62,944 nucleotides of DNA from Terriglobales bacterium (GTDB taxonomy: Bacteria > Acidobacteriota > Terriglobia > Terriglobales > Acidobacteriaceae): NCBI GenBank assembly GCA_030038475.1, contig JASHOU010000213.1, positions 1 to 62,944 on the forward strand, in the 5' to 3' direction. This document shows positions 45,744-55,330 of this stretch, piece by piece. The translations under genes and the position numbers were made by a program. Under the pieces are notes generated by a model. That model made no database searches. It had not been told where the DNA came from and saw only the letters and a program-made list of their open reading frames with translations. Each line of letters begins with the position of its first letter. Position 1 is the stretch's first letter.

Positions 45744-45858
45744 AAGTTTTCTGTGTAGTTCTCAGAGTACCCATCCCGCCGCTGCGGCGTCAATCGCCAC
45801 GAGATTACTTTTGTGGGATGCAGCCTCGTGCGTTCACCTTTGTTACCATGAAGCACGA

Positions 45859-45897
45859 TTCTTAGGAACGGCTCTTAGGAACGATTTCTAGGAACGA
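45859..45897. repeat. Three 13-bp tandem repeats upstream of nth
   Basis: Units start at 45859, 45872 and 45885 with a period of exactly 13 and the core CTTAGGAACGA (the third unit has CTAGGAACGA). They end 15 nt before the nth start, just upstream of its ribosome site. Confidence 0.8.
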
Positions 45898-45912
45898 ATC
45901 GGGAGGAAAGCG

Positions 45913-46788
45913 ATGGCTCGCGGAAATATGCCGCGTCAACCGAGTCGCAGCGGGCGACACGAAGGCGCGCGGCGGCTGAGAGGTCCAGTTCCGAAAACAA
46001 GCCCTAGCCGCGATTCCTCGGGTCGTGGTTCATCGAGGAGCGCAAAGCTTCCGGCACCGAAGGCTCGCGCTCCGAAAAATGCTTCACCAAAAACAACGAG
46101 CGCATCGGGTTACGACCCTCTTGCGCCCGAGCGCGTTCAGCAAATCATTGCCGGGCTCGATCAAATGTATCCCGGAGTGACTTGTGCTCTTAGTCACCGC
46201 AGCGCGTGGGAGTTGCTGGTCGCGACCATTCTCTCGGCACAGTCGACGGACGTGCGCGTCAATATGGTTACGCCCAAGCTTTTCGCGGAGTATCCGACGG
46301 TGCAGGATTTCGCGGCGCTCGAGCCCGAGCAGTTACAGCCGGACATTTACTCAACCGGCTTTTTCCGCAATAAAGCGAAATCGGTGGTGGGCGCGGCGCG
46401 CAAGATCGTTGCGGACTTTGGCGGCAAGGTTCCGCAAACCATGGACGAGTTACTAACCCTTCCCGGAGTTGCGCGCAAGACCGCGAACGTCGTCTTGGGA
46501 ACGTGGTTCAAGAAGAATGAGGGCGTGGTCGTAGATACTCACGTGACGCGAATCTCGCGCCGGCTCGAACTGACGAAACACGACGACGCCAAGAAAATTG
46601 AAGAAGACCTGATGCGCATCATTCCGCGGGAGCGTTGGACGGATTTTTCTCACGAAGTGATCTGGCACGGACGGAAACTGTGCATGGCGCGCGGTCCAAA
46701 GTGCGCCGATTGCATAATCGAGAAGCTCTGCCACGCCGCCGATAAAACCTGGTCGACGGTGGAGATTCACAAATCGGCAACGCCGTAG
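45913..46788 (+). CDS. nth: Endonuclease III
   Basis: Bifunctional DNA glycosylase/AP lyase for oxidised pyrimidines. The ATG at 45913 follows GGAGGAAAGC. The HhH-GPD core starts near residue 80; the catalytic Lys is in ILSAQSTDVRVN region's partner helix and the hairpin LPGVARKTANVVLG is clear, with the catalytic Asp in VVDTHVTRISRRL. The C-terminal 4Fe-4S loop C-X6-C-X2-C-X5-C is complete (CMARGPKCADCIIEKLC). An unusual N-terminal tail of about 75 Ser/Arg/Lys/Pro-rich residues precedes the core. Confidence 0.95.
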   Translation: MARGNMPRQPSRSGRHEGARRLRGPVPKTSPSRDSSGRGSSRSAKLPAPKARAPKNASPKTTSASGYDPLAPERVQQIIAGLDQMYPGVTCALSHRSAWELLVATILSAQSTDVRVNMVTPKLFAEYPTVQDFAALEPEQLQPDIYSTGFFRNKAKSVVGAARKIVADFGGKVPQTMDELLTLPGVARKTANVVLGTWFKKNEGVVVDTHVTRISRRLELTKHDDAKKIEEDLMRIIPRERWTDFSHEVIWHGRKLCMARGPKCADCIIEKLCHAADKTWSTVEIHKSATP

Positions 46789-46813
46789 GAAAAGTTCACA
46801 GGAGCATTCGCGG

Positions 46814-46853
46814 ATAAAAAACCGGAGCGCAAATCCTTCCCCCTGCGCTCCGG
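46814..46853 (-). terminator. Rho-independent terminator of the GloVer gene
   Basis: CCGGAGCGCA and TGCGCTCCGG form a perfect 10-bp stem with a 12-nt loop. On the minus strand it is followed by a six-U run (AAAAAA at 46816-46821). It lies about 140 bp downstream of the GloVer gene stop. Confidence 0.8.
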
Positions 46854-46990
46854 CACCGGGAACCAGGAGACCAGTCCGCGGTGAACATGAGTTTCGCGCA
46901 GGATTGTGTCTTTCGCGGCGGTACCTGCAGTGGTTGAGTCTTCGGAGCGCGATGTTGCTCGCGCTCCGGCGGCAGTTGATGGCCGATTGA

Positions 46991-48475
46991 CTACGGCACC
47001 TGGAAGACGGTGTTGCTGGTGAGCGTGCCGTTGGGCGTCACCACCTGCACCACACCGGTGGTTGCGCCTTCGGGGACGGTGGTGGTGATTTCGGAACTGG
47101 AAGCTACTTCGAAGGTAGCCGCCGTGCCGTTGAAAGTGACGCTGGTTGCGCCCGTCAGATCCGTTCCGAGGATCTTGATCTTCGCATTCACCTTGCCGTA
47201 GGTGGGCAGTGTTTCGACGAATGGGGCGAGACCCATATCGAGGCTGAAGATGACGCCTCCGCAGGTGCCGGGACAGTTTGGATAGCCGGCCCCGCCAGCG
47301 CCTGTCACGCCGTAAAGAATCCCATTGGTATCCTGCATGATCGAGCCGTTGGTGCTGGGACCATATCCGTTGGTGCCGTCGAAGCTGACGAGCGTGGTCA
47401 GTTGTCCGCCGGGAGTGATTTGGAAGACTGTGCCGAGGCCCGCGCCGGTGCTGGTTCCACCGAATTCGGTCGTCCCGTAGAAATTTCCGTCAGTAGCCAG
47501 ATAGATATTCTGGGGGTCGCTGCCGTCGGCGCAATTTGGCAGGCTGCAGAAGTTGTAGAGGTAGGTCACATCGCCGCCCGTGGTCGTTTTGAAAAACGTG
47601 CCTCCCGCGCCGTAGGTGCCCGTCCCGCCGGTCGCCGTTGTTCCATACAAATACCCGTCGGGGCCCTCGATCAGCGCCGAGCTTGGCGGGGTGTATCCCG
47701 GAAAGCTGTAAAGCGAGGTGAATGCGCCGTCGAGCGTGATTTTGAAAATCGTGCCGTAACCGTCGTTGACGCCATCGGTTCCGCCCGCGTATGTCGTGCC
47801 GTACAGGTTCCCGTCGCTGGCTTGGACCAGCGCAAGCTCGGGATCCTGACCGTCGAGGCAGACGCCATCCTGCGGGTCGCCGCAGAAGGAGTAGAGCGTA
47901 GTGGCTTTGCCGCTTGTGGTCAGCTTGAAGACCGATCCACAAGTTCCATAGCAGTAGTTGTAGGCGCCGCCGAAGTTAACTCCGTAGAGGTCGCCATTGT
48001 TGGCTTGAATTACCGGAGCAGATCCGGGAGCGTCGAAGGTTGTTAGGACTTTCAGCTTGGCGGTCGGGGAGATTTGCCAGACGTTACCACCATTGTCTAA
48101 TCCGTAGAAGTCTCCATTGCTAGCCATCGCCAAAGGCGAAGTAGGGTCGCCGCCTTTCTGGCATTTTCCAGCGGCGAAAAAGGCACAGATCATCGTCAGA
48201 TCGCCGCCGGTGCTCATTTTGAAAAATGTGCCATCGAACTCGCCTGCCTTCCCTCCGCCCCAACTCGCTCCGTACAAATATCCGTTGGTGCCCTGTACCA
48301 GTCCCCATGGGCCTTGGCCTTCGTTCTCGCTTTGTCCTTCGAAGTTATAGAGCACATTGAAAGTCTGGGCCTGCGCCGGAATTGCGGCTCCGGCAAACAT
48401 TACGACTGCGACAAACATGGCCAGCAACATTGCCGCGATGCACGAGTGTTCTGCTTGACGATGATTCCAGTTCAT
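46991..48475 (-). CDS. Secreted GloVer-type tandem-repeat protein with IPT/TIG tail
   Basis: 494-residue exported protein. A long signal peptide (MLLAMFVAVVMFAGAAIPAQ) is followed by about eight repeats of the type DGNLYGTTYAGGTDG...GTIFKIT...TSLYSF, which form a beta-propeller-like fold. The last 85 residues (VETLPTYGKVNAKIKILGTD, then GATSVTFNGTAATFEV) are an IPT/TIG immunoglobulin-like domain. Such proteins are surface or matrix components of unknown ligand. A good terminator follows the gene. Confidence 0.88.
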   Translation of the reverse strand: MNWNHRQAEHSCIAAMLLAMFVAVVMFAGAAIPAQAQTFNVLYNFEGQSENEGQGPWGLVQGTNGYLYGASWGGGKAGEFDGTFFKMSTGGDLTMICAFFAAGKCQKGGDPTSPLAMASNGDFYGLDNGGNVWQISPTAKLKVLTTFDAPGSAPVIQANNGDLYGVNFGGAYNYCYGTCGSVFKLTTSGKATTLYSFCGDPQDGVCLDGQDPELALVQASDGNLYGTTYAGGTDGVNDGYGTIFKITLDGAFTSLYSFPGYTPPSSALIEGPDGYLYGTTATGGTGTYGAGGTFFKTTTGGDVTYLYNFCSLPNCADGSDPQNIYLATDGNFYGTTEFGGTSTGAGLGTVFQITPGGQLTTLVSFDGTNGYGPSTNGSIMQDTNGILYGVTGAGGAGYPNCPGTCGGVIFSLDMGLAPFVETLPTYGKVNAKIKILGTDLTGATSVTFNGTAATFEVASSSEITTTVPEGATTGVVQVVTPNGTLTSNTVFQVP

Positions 48476-48704
48476 TTGTTTCGTCTCCTGAGAGTAAGTG
48501 TGGTTCTTTTTTGTCTGTGGGGATCGTTTTCACTGCATACGCGCGTCTGTCCGGCTTTGGAGCCCGGGCTAGCTAGCGGTCATAGCCCCACATTGGCAGG
48601 GACTTTGCCTTGAAAGGTTCTGCTTGGTCAATGGTCCGGAGATAGCGAGTGGATGGCTAGTGTATGGCGAAGTAGGACATTTACTTACAATGACTTACGC
48701 GATC

Positions 48705-48728
48705 TTATTGCCTAAATTATTGCCTAAA
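48705..48728. repeat. Perfect 12-bp tandem duplication
   Basis: TTATTGCCTAAA occurs twice back to back without mismatch. Confidence 0.9.
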
Positions 48729-48835
48729 GAAGAGCGGCAAATGCCCCGGAGTGCCCCGTCCTGTGAAAGGCGACTACTGTTGGTTGGTGACGACGGGTGG
48801 CCGGGTCTTGCATCCCACCACCCGAGGTGCGCCTG

Positions 48836-48880
48836 AGATCACCGATCACCCGATGATCCGATCTCCCAATGATCTGGATG
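48836..48880. repeat. Arm of ACCCGATG words
   Basis: GATCACCGATCACCCGATGA and related words run up to 3 nt before the stop codon of the phosphatase gene. No second arm is obvious. Same words as at 28.5 and 45.4 kb. Confidence 0.65.
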
Positions 48881-48882
48881 AC

Positions 48883-50532
48883 TCACCCTCCCGTGTACGC
48901 CAGCTCGACGACAGTGCAGTCGTCGTTCAGCGGGGTTCCTCCGCAGAAATCGGCGACCGCTGCGAACACGTCTTCCATCGACTGACTCTTCGCGGCGACT
49001 GTTTCCAGGCGGGCACTGTCAAACATATCTCCGCGAGCGTTTTCGGCTTCGGTGACGCCGTCGGTGACGAGAATCATTCGATCTCCCGGCCTGAGCTGGC
49101 AGCGGTCGCTCGAATAGGTGGCATCGGCGATCAGGCCGACGGGCAGGTTGCCGTGCGAAGGCCGCAGCACTTCACCGCCGCAAATCCATACCGGCGGAAC
49201 ATGTCCGCAATTGACGTATTCGAGATCGCCGTCGGGACGCAGGCGTGTAATCAGCATGGTCGCGTACTTTTCGCCGATGTGCTTGTAGGTGAAAAATCGA
49301 TTCACCGCGGCAACGATTTCCGTCAGCGGCATGCCGGAAATCAGTTGCGAATAAACCATCCCCTGAAGAATCGAAGCGAGCAGCGCTGCTGAAACTCCCT
49401 TGCCGCTGACGTCAGCAAGAACCACGGCCAAGCCCTCGGGCGTGTTTACCGCTTCGAAGAAATCTCCGCCAATTTCTTTGCAGGAGAGATTGCGCCCATT
49501 CACGCGCGCAAAGGGAACTTCGGGCAAAGTCACGGCCAACAGCCGCTGCTGAATCGATGCGGCAATCGATAGCTCCTGCTGATAGCGGCGACCGGATTCT
49601 TCGGCCTGCACGAGGCGCGCATTTTCGATCAGTTGCGCAGCTTCGGTCGCGATGGCGCGCAGAATATCCTGGCTCACGCTGGTGATATCGCGCGAGGCAA
49701 AGCGGGAATCGACGTAGAGCGCGCCTATCACTTCCGTCCCGGCTGGCTGCCCATCCCGTGAAGTCTGCACTATGGGTTTGCGCAGGGGCATGCAGATCAC
49801 GGTTCGCAAATCGAACGCGACAACGCTTTGACGTTCCTTCACCTGCATGTCCTGGCTGGTATCGGTGACGAGGTATTCGGAGTTGGCGGTCAGCGCGCCA
49901 TCGAGCACAGAACGCGAAATAGTCGTGTCATCGAGCAGCGGCTCGCCTTTTGAGTTGCGTCCGGCCGCAAGCGTAAGGTTCCCGGCAGTATCGCGGAGAA
50001 AAATGTAGCCGCGTTCCCCGCGCGTCAGTTTGAGCGTGGCATCGAGCAGGGTAACCAGAATTTCATCGAGCACGCCGATGGTGTTCAGCTTGCGCGCCGC
50101 ATCCATGAACAGCGTCAGTTTTTCCAGGTCGCTCGCTTCCGGGGCGATCTGAATGCCCGAAATCTGGCTGAGGAACTCGCGGGCGGTGTTCGAAGAAGTG
50201 GTGTGCAGGGGATGAAAGATCAGATAGGCAATATCGGGGGCGCCGAATTCGAGCCGGTCATTGCGTTGCAACTTCTGCCGCTCAACCTTCACGCCATTGA
50301 CGAAGGTGCCGTGTTTGCTGCCCAGATCGACAACGAAAAACTCGCCATTTTCGGACACAATCGATGCGTGTTCGCGCGAGACGCGCGGGTCGGCGATCAC
50401 CAAGTCGCGATCCACCTTGCGTCCCACTGTGTAGGGAGTGTGATTCAGCGAGAGCGTTTGCTGATCGCTACCTTGTACGAAAATCGCGATGGGAAAAATG
50501 CTCGAAATACCCGAGTGCGACGACGCGGACAT
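48883..50532 (-). CDS. FHA-GAF-SpoIIE (PP2C) signalling phosphatase
   Basis: 549-residue cytoplasmic regulator. FHA domain about 27-95 (YTVGRKVDRDLVIADPRVSR, then EHASIVSENGEF), which reads phosphothreonine. GAF-like sensor about 125-305 (LDEILVTLLDATLKLTRGER). SpoIIE/RsbU phosphatase about 330-545, with metal Asp residues in CKEIGGDFFEAV, VVLADVSGKGVSAALL, and VTDGVTEAENARGD. This architecture usually dephosphorylates anti-sigma antagonists; no partner-switch genes are adjacent. Confidence 0.9.
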   Translation of the reverse strand: MSASSHSGISSIFPIAIFVQGSDQQTLSLNHTPYTVGRKVDRDLVIADPRVSREHASIVSENGEFFVVDLGSKHGTFVNGVKVERQKLQRNDRLEFGAPDIAYLIFHPLHTTSSNTAREFLSQISGIQIAPEASDLEKLTLFMDAARKLNTIGVLDEILVTLLDATLKLTRGERGYIFLRDTAGNLTLAAGRNSKGEPLLDDTTISRSVLDGALTANSEYLVTDTSQDMQVKERQSVVAFDLRTVICMPLRKPIVQTSRDGQPAGTEVIGALYVDSRFASRDITSVSQDILRAIATEAAQLIENARLVQAEESGRRYQQELSIAASIQQRLLAVTLPEVPFARVNGRNLSCKEIGGDFFEAVNTPEGLAVVLADVSGKGVSAALLASILQGMVYSQLISGMPLTEIVAAVNRFFTYKHIGEKYATMLITRLRPDGDLEYVNCGHVPPVWICGGEVLRPSHGNLPVGLIADATYSSDRCQLRPGDRMILVTDGVTEAENARGDMFDSARLETVAAKSQSMEDVFAAVADFCGGTPLNDDCTVVELAYTGG

Positions 50533-50589
50533 GTATCCTGAATTCTCCCCGGCGCCAGCCTGACCATCCCTGGCACATTCCCCAGCATT

Positions 50590-51906
50590 CTACGACGTTT
50601 CCGCTCCCGCCGAAGCAGTAAAAGTCCGGGTATAGTAGTGGAGCAGTATCAGGGCGGCGACGGCGATCGGGAGTTGGACGGTCGTCCAAATGGGCATAGC
50701 CCAGGCGCTCTCGACGCGCGCCTGCGGCAGTATAAACGAGAGCCCCGCCAATACCGTGCTTGCCACCCACGGCCAAACGAGAAGAACCATCGTCACCACG
50801 AACAGGGTCCGGCTCATCGGGCTTCTCCGCCAAATCGGCCGCCGCTCCTTGACCAGCAGCAGCACGCCGGGAAGCAAAAACACTTGATTATATTGCGCTC
50901 CCATGGGCACGAGCATGACGGTAACGGCAAGAGTCATGCTTGCAATGAGACCGAAATGTTCCGAACTTGCTTCTCGTCCGCGTTCGCGCCAGCACGCGCC
51001 TAGCAGCGCGGCGGCCGCGCCAAATTCAAAGGCCCAGCTCAGAGGCGCACCCATCCAGTGATTGGTCGTTTGAGACGATGTGTACTTCCAATACTCCAGC
51101 ACCGCGTGCCAGAAGCGCGAAATCCAGTGCGGCAGGATCCACTCCGAGGCGGCGCACAGAATCGCCATGCAGAGCAGATACGAAGCGGCCCAACGATAGC
51201 GTCGCCGCCAGTCAGCCAGCGTCCAGAGGGCGAGCCAAATCAACAGCAGCAGGACGATTTGCGGTTTGATGCTCGCGACCGCCAGCAGCACTCCAGCCGC
51301 AAGCGGGCGATTCGCCGCAAGCAGAACCATCGCCAGAGCAATCAGCCCGGCTACCAACAGGCTGATCTGTTGCAGCTTCAGGCCTTGCATCCCGCCCATA
51401 CTGCCCAACACCAGCGCCATCATGCTGAACTTTGTAGCTATCGAAACCGGCCAGCGCAACATACGCAGCCATAGCGGAACGCTCAGGCAGGTGACGGCAA
51501 CCAATACCCCAAAAAAAACTTTTTGCACCGTCGCAAAGGGCAATCCGATGGTCGGTGCCAGAAAGAAAACCACATAGACAGGATAGGCAAATGCCTGTTG
51601 ATCGCGCGGATCGTCGGGCCGCGAAGAATCGAGCGGACGACCGTAGTAACCAGCCTGAATTTCGCGGGTCACCTCGGGACTGTAGGGATCGCGCCCATGC
51701 AGGAGCAACTCTTTCGCGCCAAGCCACCGCGGGTATAGATCGGAGAAATTGCCGCGTGGCTGATCATGCGCCGCCGCGTAAGCGATCTGATGGGGTATCA
51801 ATACGCGATTGAGATACGTCCACATGCCAGCGGCGCAAAAAATCGAAATGAATAGAAACAACCAGGGGCGAAAGGGAAGTGGGAAGGAAGCGGCAGCCTT
51901 CGTCAT
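50590..51906 (-). CDS. GT87-family (DUF2029) membrane protein, downstream copy
   Basis: 438 residues with about ten helices. DUF2029/GT87 includes mycobacterial polyprenyl-phosphomannose mannosyltransferases. YPRWLGAKELLLHGRDPYSP is the family's first-loop motif, and AVASIKPQIVLLLLIWLALW follows in the middle. The ATG at 51906 overlaps the upstream GT87 stop by ATGA, so the pair is translationally coupled; an upstream in-frame extension to 52020 would run inside the upstream gene. The substrate is unknown. Confidence 0.82.
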   Translation of the reverse strand: MTKAAASFPLPFRPWLFLFISIFCAAGMWTYLNRVLIPHQIAYAAAHDQPRGNFSDLYPRWLGAKELLLHGRDPYSPEVTREIQAGYYGRPLDSSRPDDPRDQQAFAYPVYVVFFLAPTIGLPFATVQKVFFGVLVAVTCLSVPLWLRMLRWPVSIATKFSMMALVLGSMGGMQGLKLQQISLLVAGLIALAMVLLAANRPLAAGVLLAVASIKPQIVLLLLIWLALWTLADWRRRYRWAASYLLCMAILCAASEWILPHWISRFWHAVLEYWKYTSSQTTNHWMGAPLSWAFEFGAAAALLGACWRERGREASSEHFGLIASMTLAVTVMLVPMGAQYNQVFLLPGVLLLVKERRPIWRRSPMSRTLFVVTMVLLVWPWVASTVLAGLSFILPQARVESAWAMPIWTTVQLPIAVAALILLHYYTRTFTASAGAETS

Positions 51907-53162
51907 TTTGGCGCAACTTGCAGCGGCGTTTTTCGCTGGGGTGGGATTTCCGCCGCCGCAAGCCTCAATTTGCGCGCCCATGCAATCGCCACCGCGATTA
52001 ATGGCACAATTATCAGGCACTCGGCGCGCAGATCTATTTTTACAAACCAGTACACGGGAGTAAGAACCAGCAGTAGTAACCCCACCATCTCGAAATATCG
52101 GCCAACTTTATCTGTAATCCCTGAGTCCGCCTGGGGCCGCACCCACATGGCAATCAGGGGAACGATAATTAATAAAAAATCGTATTCGCGCGAGTAATAG
52201 CTGGTAACAATTGCGGTGATCGACGCCAGCCCAAATCCCTCAGCCAGCAAGTGGTCTCCGGCTTTACGCCATGCCAAACCCGCGTAAAGAACGCCGGCCA
52301 GCGCTATCGGCGCCAACACCCAATGGATAGGGCCCGGGTAAGGCGCGCGACCCACGAACAATGCCAGCACTCCGCGAAAATTTGTCTGCACCTCCGGATA
52401 AACCATGCCGACGCCCTCTCGCCGATTCAAGTTCAATAGGTATCCGGGATACATCGCTAAGCCTCTCCAACCCACTACAATTGCCGAAACCCCGACCAAC
52501 GCCGCACCCGCCGCGGCAAACCCCGTTAGCACGCGTCTGCGCCCCGCGATCCACAAGATCGCGACAAATGGTATCACCAGGTGAAATTTGAATAGTGCCA
52601 ACCCCAGTGTGGCCCCTGCTCTCGCATCCCGCCGCGCCTCCAGTTGCCGGAAGGCAATAGCAAACAGCAAAACGACCAATGCTGCGTCTTGCCCCATGAG
52701 AATATCGATGAATCCGGGGAAGGTACCCGCAAGAAGAAATCCCGCCGCCCAGAGTGGATAATCCGTATTCCAGATTCTTTCTCCCGCTACGATGAATGGT
52801 ATCGCGGCAAGCAGGGCCAGATTCAGAACCATCCACAGCACTACCGCTAACGGAAAACGAATATAAGCAAAAACCCAGAACAATAGAGCTTCGTATGGTG
52901 GCCTAATATAAGGCAAGGGACCCTGCCGCAACTCGACTTTTGACGCGAACTGCTGCTGCAGCTTCCACTGTGCGGCATGATTGTAGATATCTACGCCCAA
53001 TCCCCTGCGGACCAAGGTGCCTGCCGTGTAAAACGATGCAAAATCACCATAGCCCTGCACGACTTGCACTCGCGTGTTCCACAACATGCAACCGTTGACC
53101 ACCCCCATCCAAAGAACCGCAATGGCGAGGGTCCGGCTCCACAGTTTGGGTGTGTGAGTCAT
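51903..53162 (-). CDS. GT87-family (DUF2029) membrane protein, upstream copy
   Basis: 419-residue polytopic protein. GYGDFASFYTAGTLVRRGLG carries the acidic-loop motif, DIYNHAAQW follows, and ALFKFHLVIPFVAILWIAGR is the mid-protein landmark. It overlaps its partner by 4 nt (ATGA). The two copies share a fold but little sequence beyond motifs. Both lie near a GT-C-like protein (53397), so the region may build a surface glycan. Confidence 0.82.
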   Translation of the reverse strand: MTHTPKLWSRTLAIAVLWMGVVNGCMLWNTRVQVVQGYGDFASFYTAGTLVRRGLGVDIYNHAAQWKLQQQFASKVELRQGPLPYIRPPYEALLFWVFAYIRFPLAVVLWMVLNLALLAAIPFIVAGERIWNTDYPLWAAGFLLAGTFPGFIDILMGQDAALVVLLFAIAFRQLEARRDARAGATLGLALFKFHLVIPFVAILWIAGRRRVLTGFAAAGAALVGVSAIVVGWRGLAMYPGYLLNLNRREGVGMVYPEVQTNFRGVLALFVGRAPYPGPIHWVLAPIALAGVLYAGLAWRKAGDHLLAEGFGLASITAIVTSYYSREYDFLLIIVPLIAMWVRPQADSGITDKVGRYFEMVGLLLLVLTPVYWFVKIDLRAECLIIVPLIAVAIAWARKLRLAAAEIPPQRKTPLQVAPK

Positions 53163-53205
53163 GGTTGAAATAAATGGTTCGAAGGCGCGCTTAAACGAAT
53201 GACTA

Positions 53206-53236
53206 TTCTAATCACATTGGTTTTCTAATCACATCG
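53206..53236. repeat. Two TTCTAATCACAT units
   Basis: TTCTAATCACATTG and TTCTAATCACATCG start 17 bp apart in the divergent gap between the GT87 pair and the 53.4-kb gene. Confidence 0.75.
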
Positions 53237-53396
53237 ATTCTCCGCGATGTGCCGCAGTTACGCGATCCCAGAGTCCATCCGATCAGGAGAGTGCCATGTG
53301 CCCAGGGAACCTCACTATCAGAATTATCTAAGTTGAATCGAAGGTGAAAGCAAATAGCCCATCTATAATCTCGATGCAGCCTAATGGCGTCCCGTC

Positions 53397-54974
53397 ATGT
53401 CCTCAATCCTCAGAGCGCTTCGCCGCCCGAACCTCGCCTTGGCAGCTATTTTGCTCTTCGGTCTGCTCGGAATGACGGCGCGCAGCGCCACCGATCCCGA
53501 CCTGTGGTGGCATTTGCGTACCGGACAGTGGATCGTTGAAACCGGCCACGTGCCCCACTCCGATCCTTTTTCCTTTACTCGCGCGGGGAGTGCGTGGGTG
53601 TCGCACGAATGGTTGTCCGATCTCATCTTTTATGAGCTCTGGAAACACGGGGGCCCGGCCGCGCTCATCGTATTTTCCGCAGTCGTGACGACTTTGGGCT
53701 TTATGCTGCTCTATCTGCGCTGCCCCGGAAAGCGCTACTGGGCAGCGGCAGCTACGGCTCTCGGCGCAGTCGCCGCCGCTCCCTCGTTCGGCGTGCGCCC
53801 GCAGATGTTTACTTTCACTTTCGGCAGCCTGCTCTTATGGCTGCTGGAACGCGCCGATCCAGAACGCGCCGCAATCGAACACTCCGCATTCGAACACGGG
53901 GATGCGCGTCCGGAACTTCTGTTCTGGATACTACCTCTGTTTCTTCTGTGGCTGAATCTGCACGCCGGCTTTGCCCTCGGCCCCGCACTGCTGTTCGCCT
54001 ACGGCGTCGGCTTGCTTCTGGAAACCGCTTTGGGCAACACGCCCTGGCGCGAAGCGCGACCCATCCTCGTACGCGTGCTGCTGCTACTACTGGCATGCGT
54101 GGCGCTGGTACCGCTCAACCCGAGTGGAGTGGCGCTCTACCGTTATCCGCTCGATACTTTGCGCTCCCACGGCATGAGATCGATCATTGGCGAATGGTTC
54201 TCGCCCGATTTTCATCAGACGCTCTATCGCCCGCTTCTGCTGGTGTGGCTCCTGCTTCTAACCGCGCTTGCCACTTACCGCTCGCGCCCCAAGGCACGCA
54301 TATTGCTTCCGCTGCTTCTCACTGTGTTCGCCGCTCTCGACGCGGTTCGCCACATACCCATCTTCGTTTTGCTGGCAATGCCGGTGATCGCATCAGCTCT
54401 CCCGGCGCGAGCCTCGTTTTCACTCTCACCGCGCGCGCTCTCACCATCGCGGCCAGGTTCGGCGCGCCTGCGGCCGCTTTTCAGTGCGGTAGTCATTATT
54501 CTGATTGCAGCGATGGCAATCGTGAAATGGTTCACTCTTGCGCGCCACCAGGAAGCCAGCGTGGACCAAGCGTTTCCTGACCGAGCTGTCGACTTCCTGC
54601 GCTCCGCGAACTATCCCTCGAACATTTTCGTCTACTACGACTGGGGAGGGTATGCGATCTGGAAGCTCTATCCCCGATATCGGGTCTTCGCCGACGGCCG
54701 CGCCGATCTTTATGGCGACGACATTCTGCACCAGTTTCAAACCGCCCTCGACCTCGGGAACGGTTGGCTAGACGTCCTCAACAACTGGAAAATTCACATT
54801 GTCTTTGTCCCCCCTTCGTGTGCGCTGGCGCAAGCCCTCCTTCTCGATCCCGATTGGCAGGTTGCATTTAGCGATGCTCAGGCGGTTATCCTTCTCCGGT
54901 CCGGTCCCGCCGGAGGCCGAGATCTCTCTGCCGAAGCCCAGCCATCGCCATACGTGCCACGACACATGCCATGA
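53397..54974 (+). CDS. Polytopic GT-C-like membrane protein (paralogue of 14.6 kb)
   Basis: 525 residues, about ten helices. Early motif DPDLWWHLRTGQWIVETGHV and late motif YYDWGGYAIWKLYPRYRVF, then DGRADLYGDD, match the protein at 14602-16215. A second shared element is EWFSPDFHQT/EFASPDFHGW in the middle loop. The function is not known; the DPD-WH loop and layout suggest a glycosyltransferase. The last codons carry a perfect-looking 12-bp tandem duplication. Confidence 0.75.
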   Translation: MSSILRALRRPNLALAAILLFGLLGMTARSATDPDLWWHLRTGQWIVETGHVPHSDPFSFTRAGSAWVSHEWLSDLIFYELWKHGGPAALIVFSAVVTTLGFMLLYLRCPGKRYWAAAATALGAVAAAPSFGVRPQMFTFTFGSLLLWLLERADPERAAIEHSAFEHGDARPELLFWILPLFLLWLNLHAGFALGPALLFAYGVGLLLETALGNTPWREARPILVRVLLLLLACVALVPLNPSGVALYRYPLDTLRSHGMRSIIGEWFSPDFHQTLYRPLLLVWLLLLTALATYRSRPKARILLPLLLTVFAALDAVRHIPIFVLLAMPVIASALPARASFSLSPRALSPSRPGSARLRPLFSAVVIILIAAMAIVKWFTLARHQEASVDQAFPDRAVDFLRSANYPSNIFVYYDWGGYAIWKLYPRYRVFADGRADLYGDDILHQFQTALDLGNGWLDVLNNWKIHIVFVPPSCALAQALLLDPDWQVAFSDAQAVILLRSGPAGGRDLSAEAQPSPYVPRHMP

Positions 54975-54978
54975 CACA
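54955..54978. repeat. 12-bp tandem duplication at a gene end
   Basis: TGCCACGACACA and TGCCATGACACA are adjacent and differ by one base. They span the stop codon of the 53.4-kb gene. Confidence 0.85.
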
Positions 54979-55097
54979 TAAAGTGAAAAAATGTTTCCCA
55001 GAATCATGCTGAATCTGCGAAACTATGGCGCATACACGAAATCGGTTTCCGGGCTTATGCCGGCTCCCTAGTGTGCGAAGCTCAAAGGAGCGTGAAG

Positions 55098-55259
55098 ATG
55101 CGTTTGGACCAGCTCTTGTGGCGCGATGAACAAGGACAGGACATCGCGGAATATGCCGTGATGCTCGCCGTGATTTTAGTGATTGTGATTGGAACCATAC
55201 AGCTGATTGGCGGCAATGCGAATAATGTGTTCTCGCAGGTCGCCAGCGCGGTCCAGTAG
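55098..55259 (+). CDS. flp: Flp/Fap-type IVb pilin
   Basis: 53-residue pilin subunit of the Tad system. The ATG at 55098 follows AAAGGAG at 7 nt. A short basic leader (MRLDQLLWRDEQGQ) precedes the processing-site region DIAEYAVMLAVILVIVIG, which has the Glu-Tyr pair typical of mature Flp pilins. The rest is a hydrophobic helix plus polar tail. It opens the plus-strand half of the Tad locus. No TadV prepilin peptidase gene is in the window. Confidence 0.9.
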   Translation: MRLDQLLWRDEQGQDIAEYAVMLAVILVIVIGTIQLIGGNANNVFSQVASAVQ

Positions 55260-55330
55260 GAGCGTCACCACCCCAGCCGCGGACTGCTGTGAGCCAGTGG
55301 TCTGAGGTTTTATTGTCCTGAAGGAGAGGA

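Larger units (their letters stand above)
48476..48882. other. 407-bp gap with repeats
   Basis: Upstream of the GloVer gene and downstream of the SpoIIE phosphatase. It contains a perfect 12-bp tandem pair (48705-48728) and an ACCCGATG-word arm (48836-48880). No gene is recognised. Confidence 0.5.
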
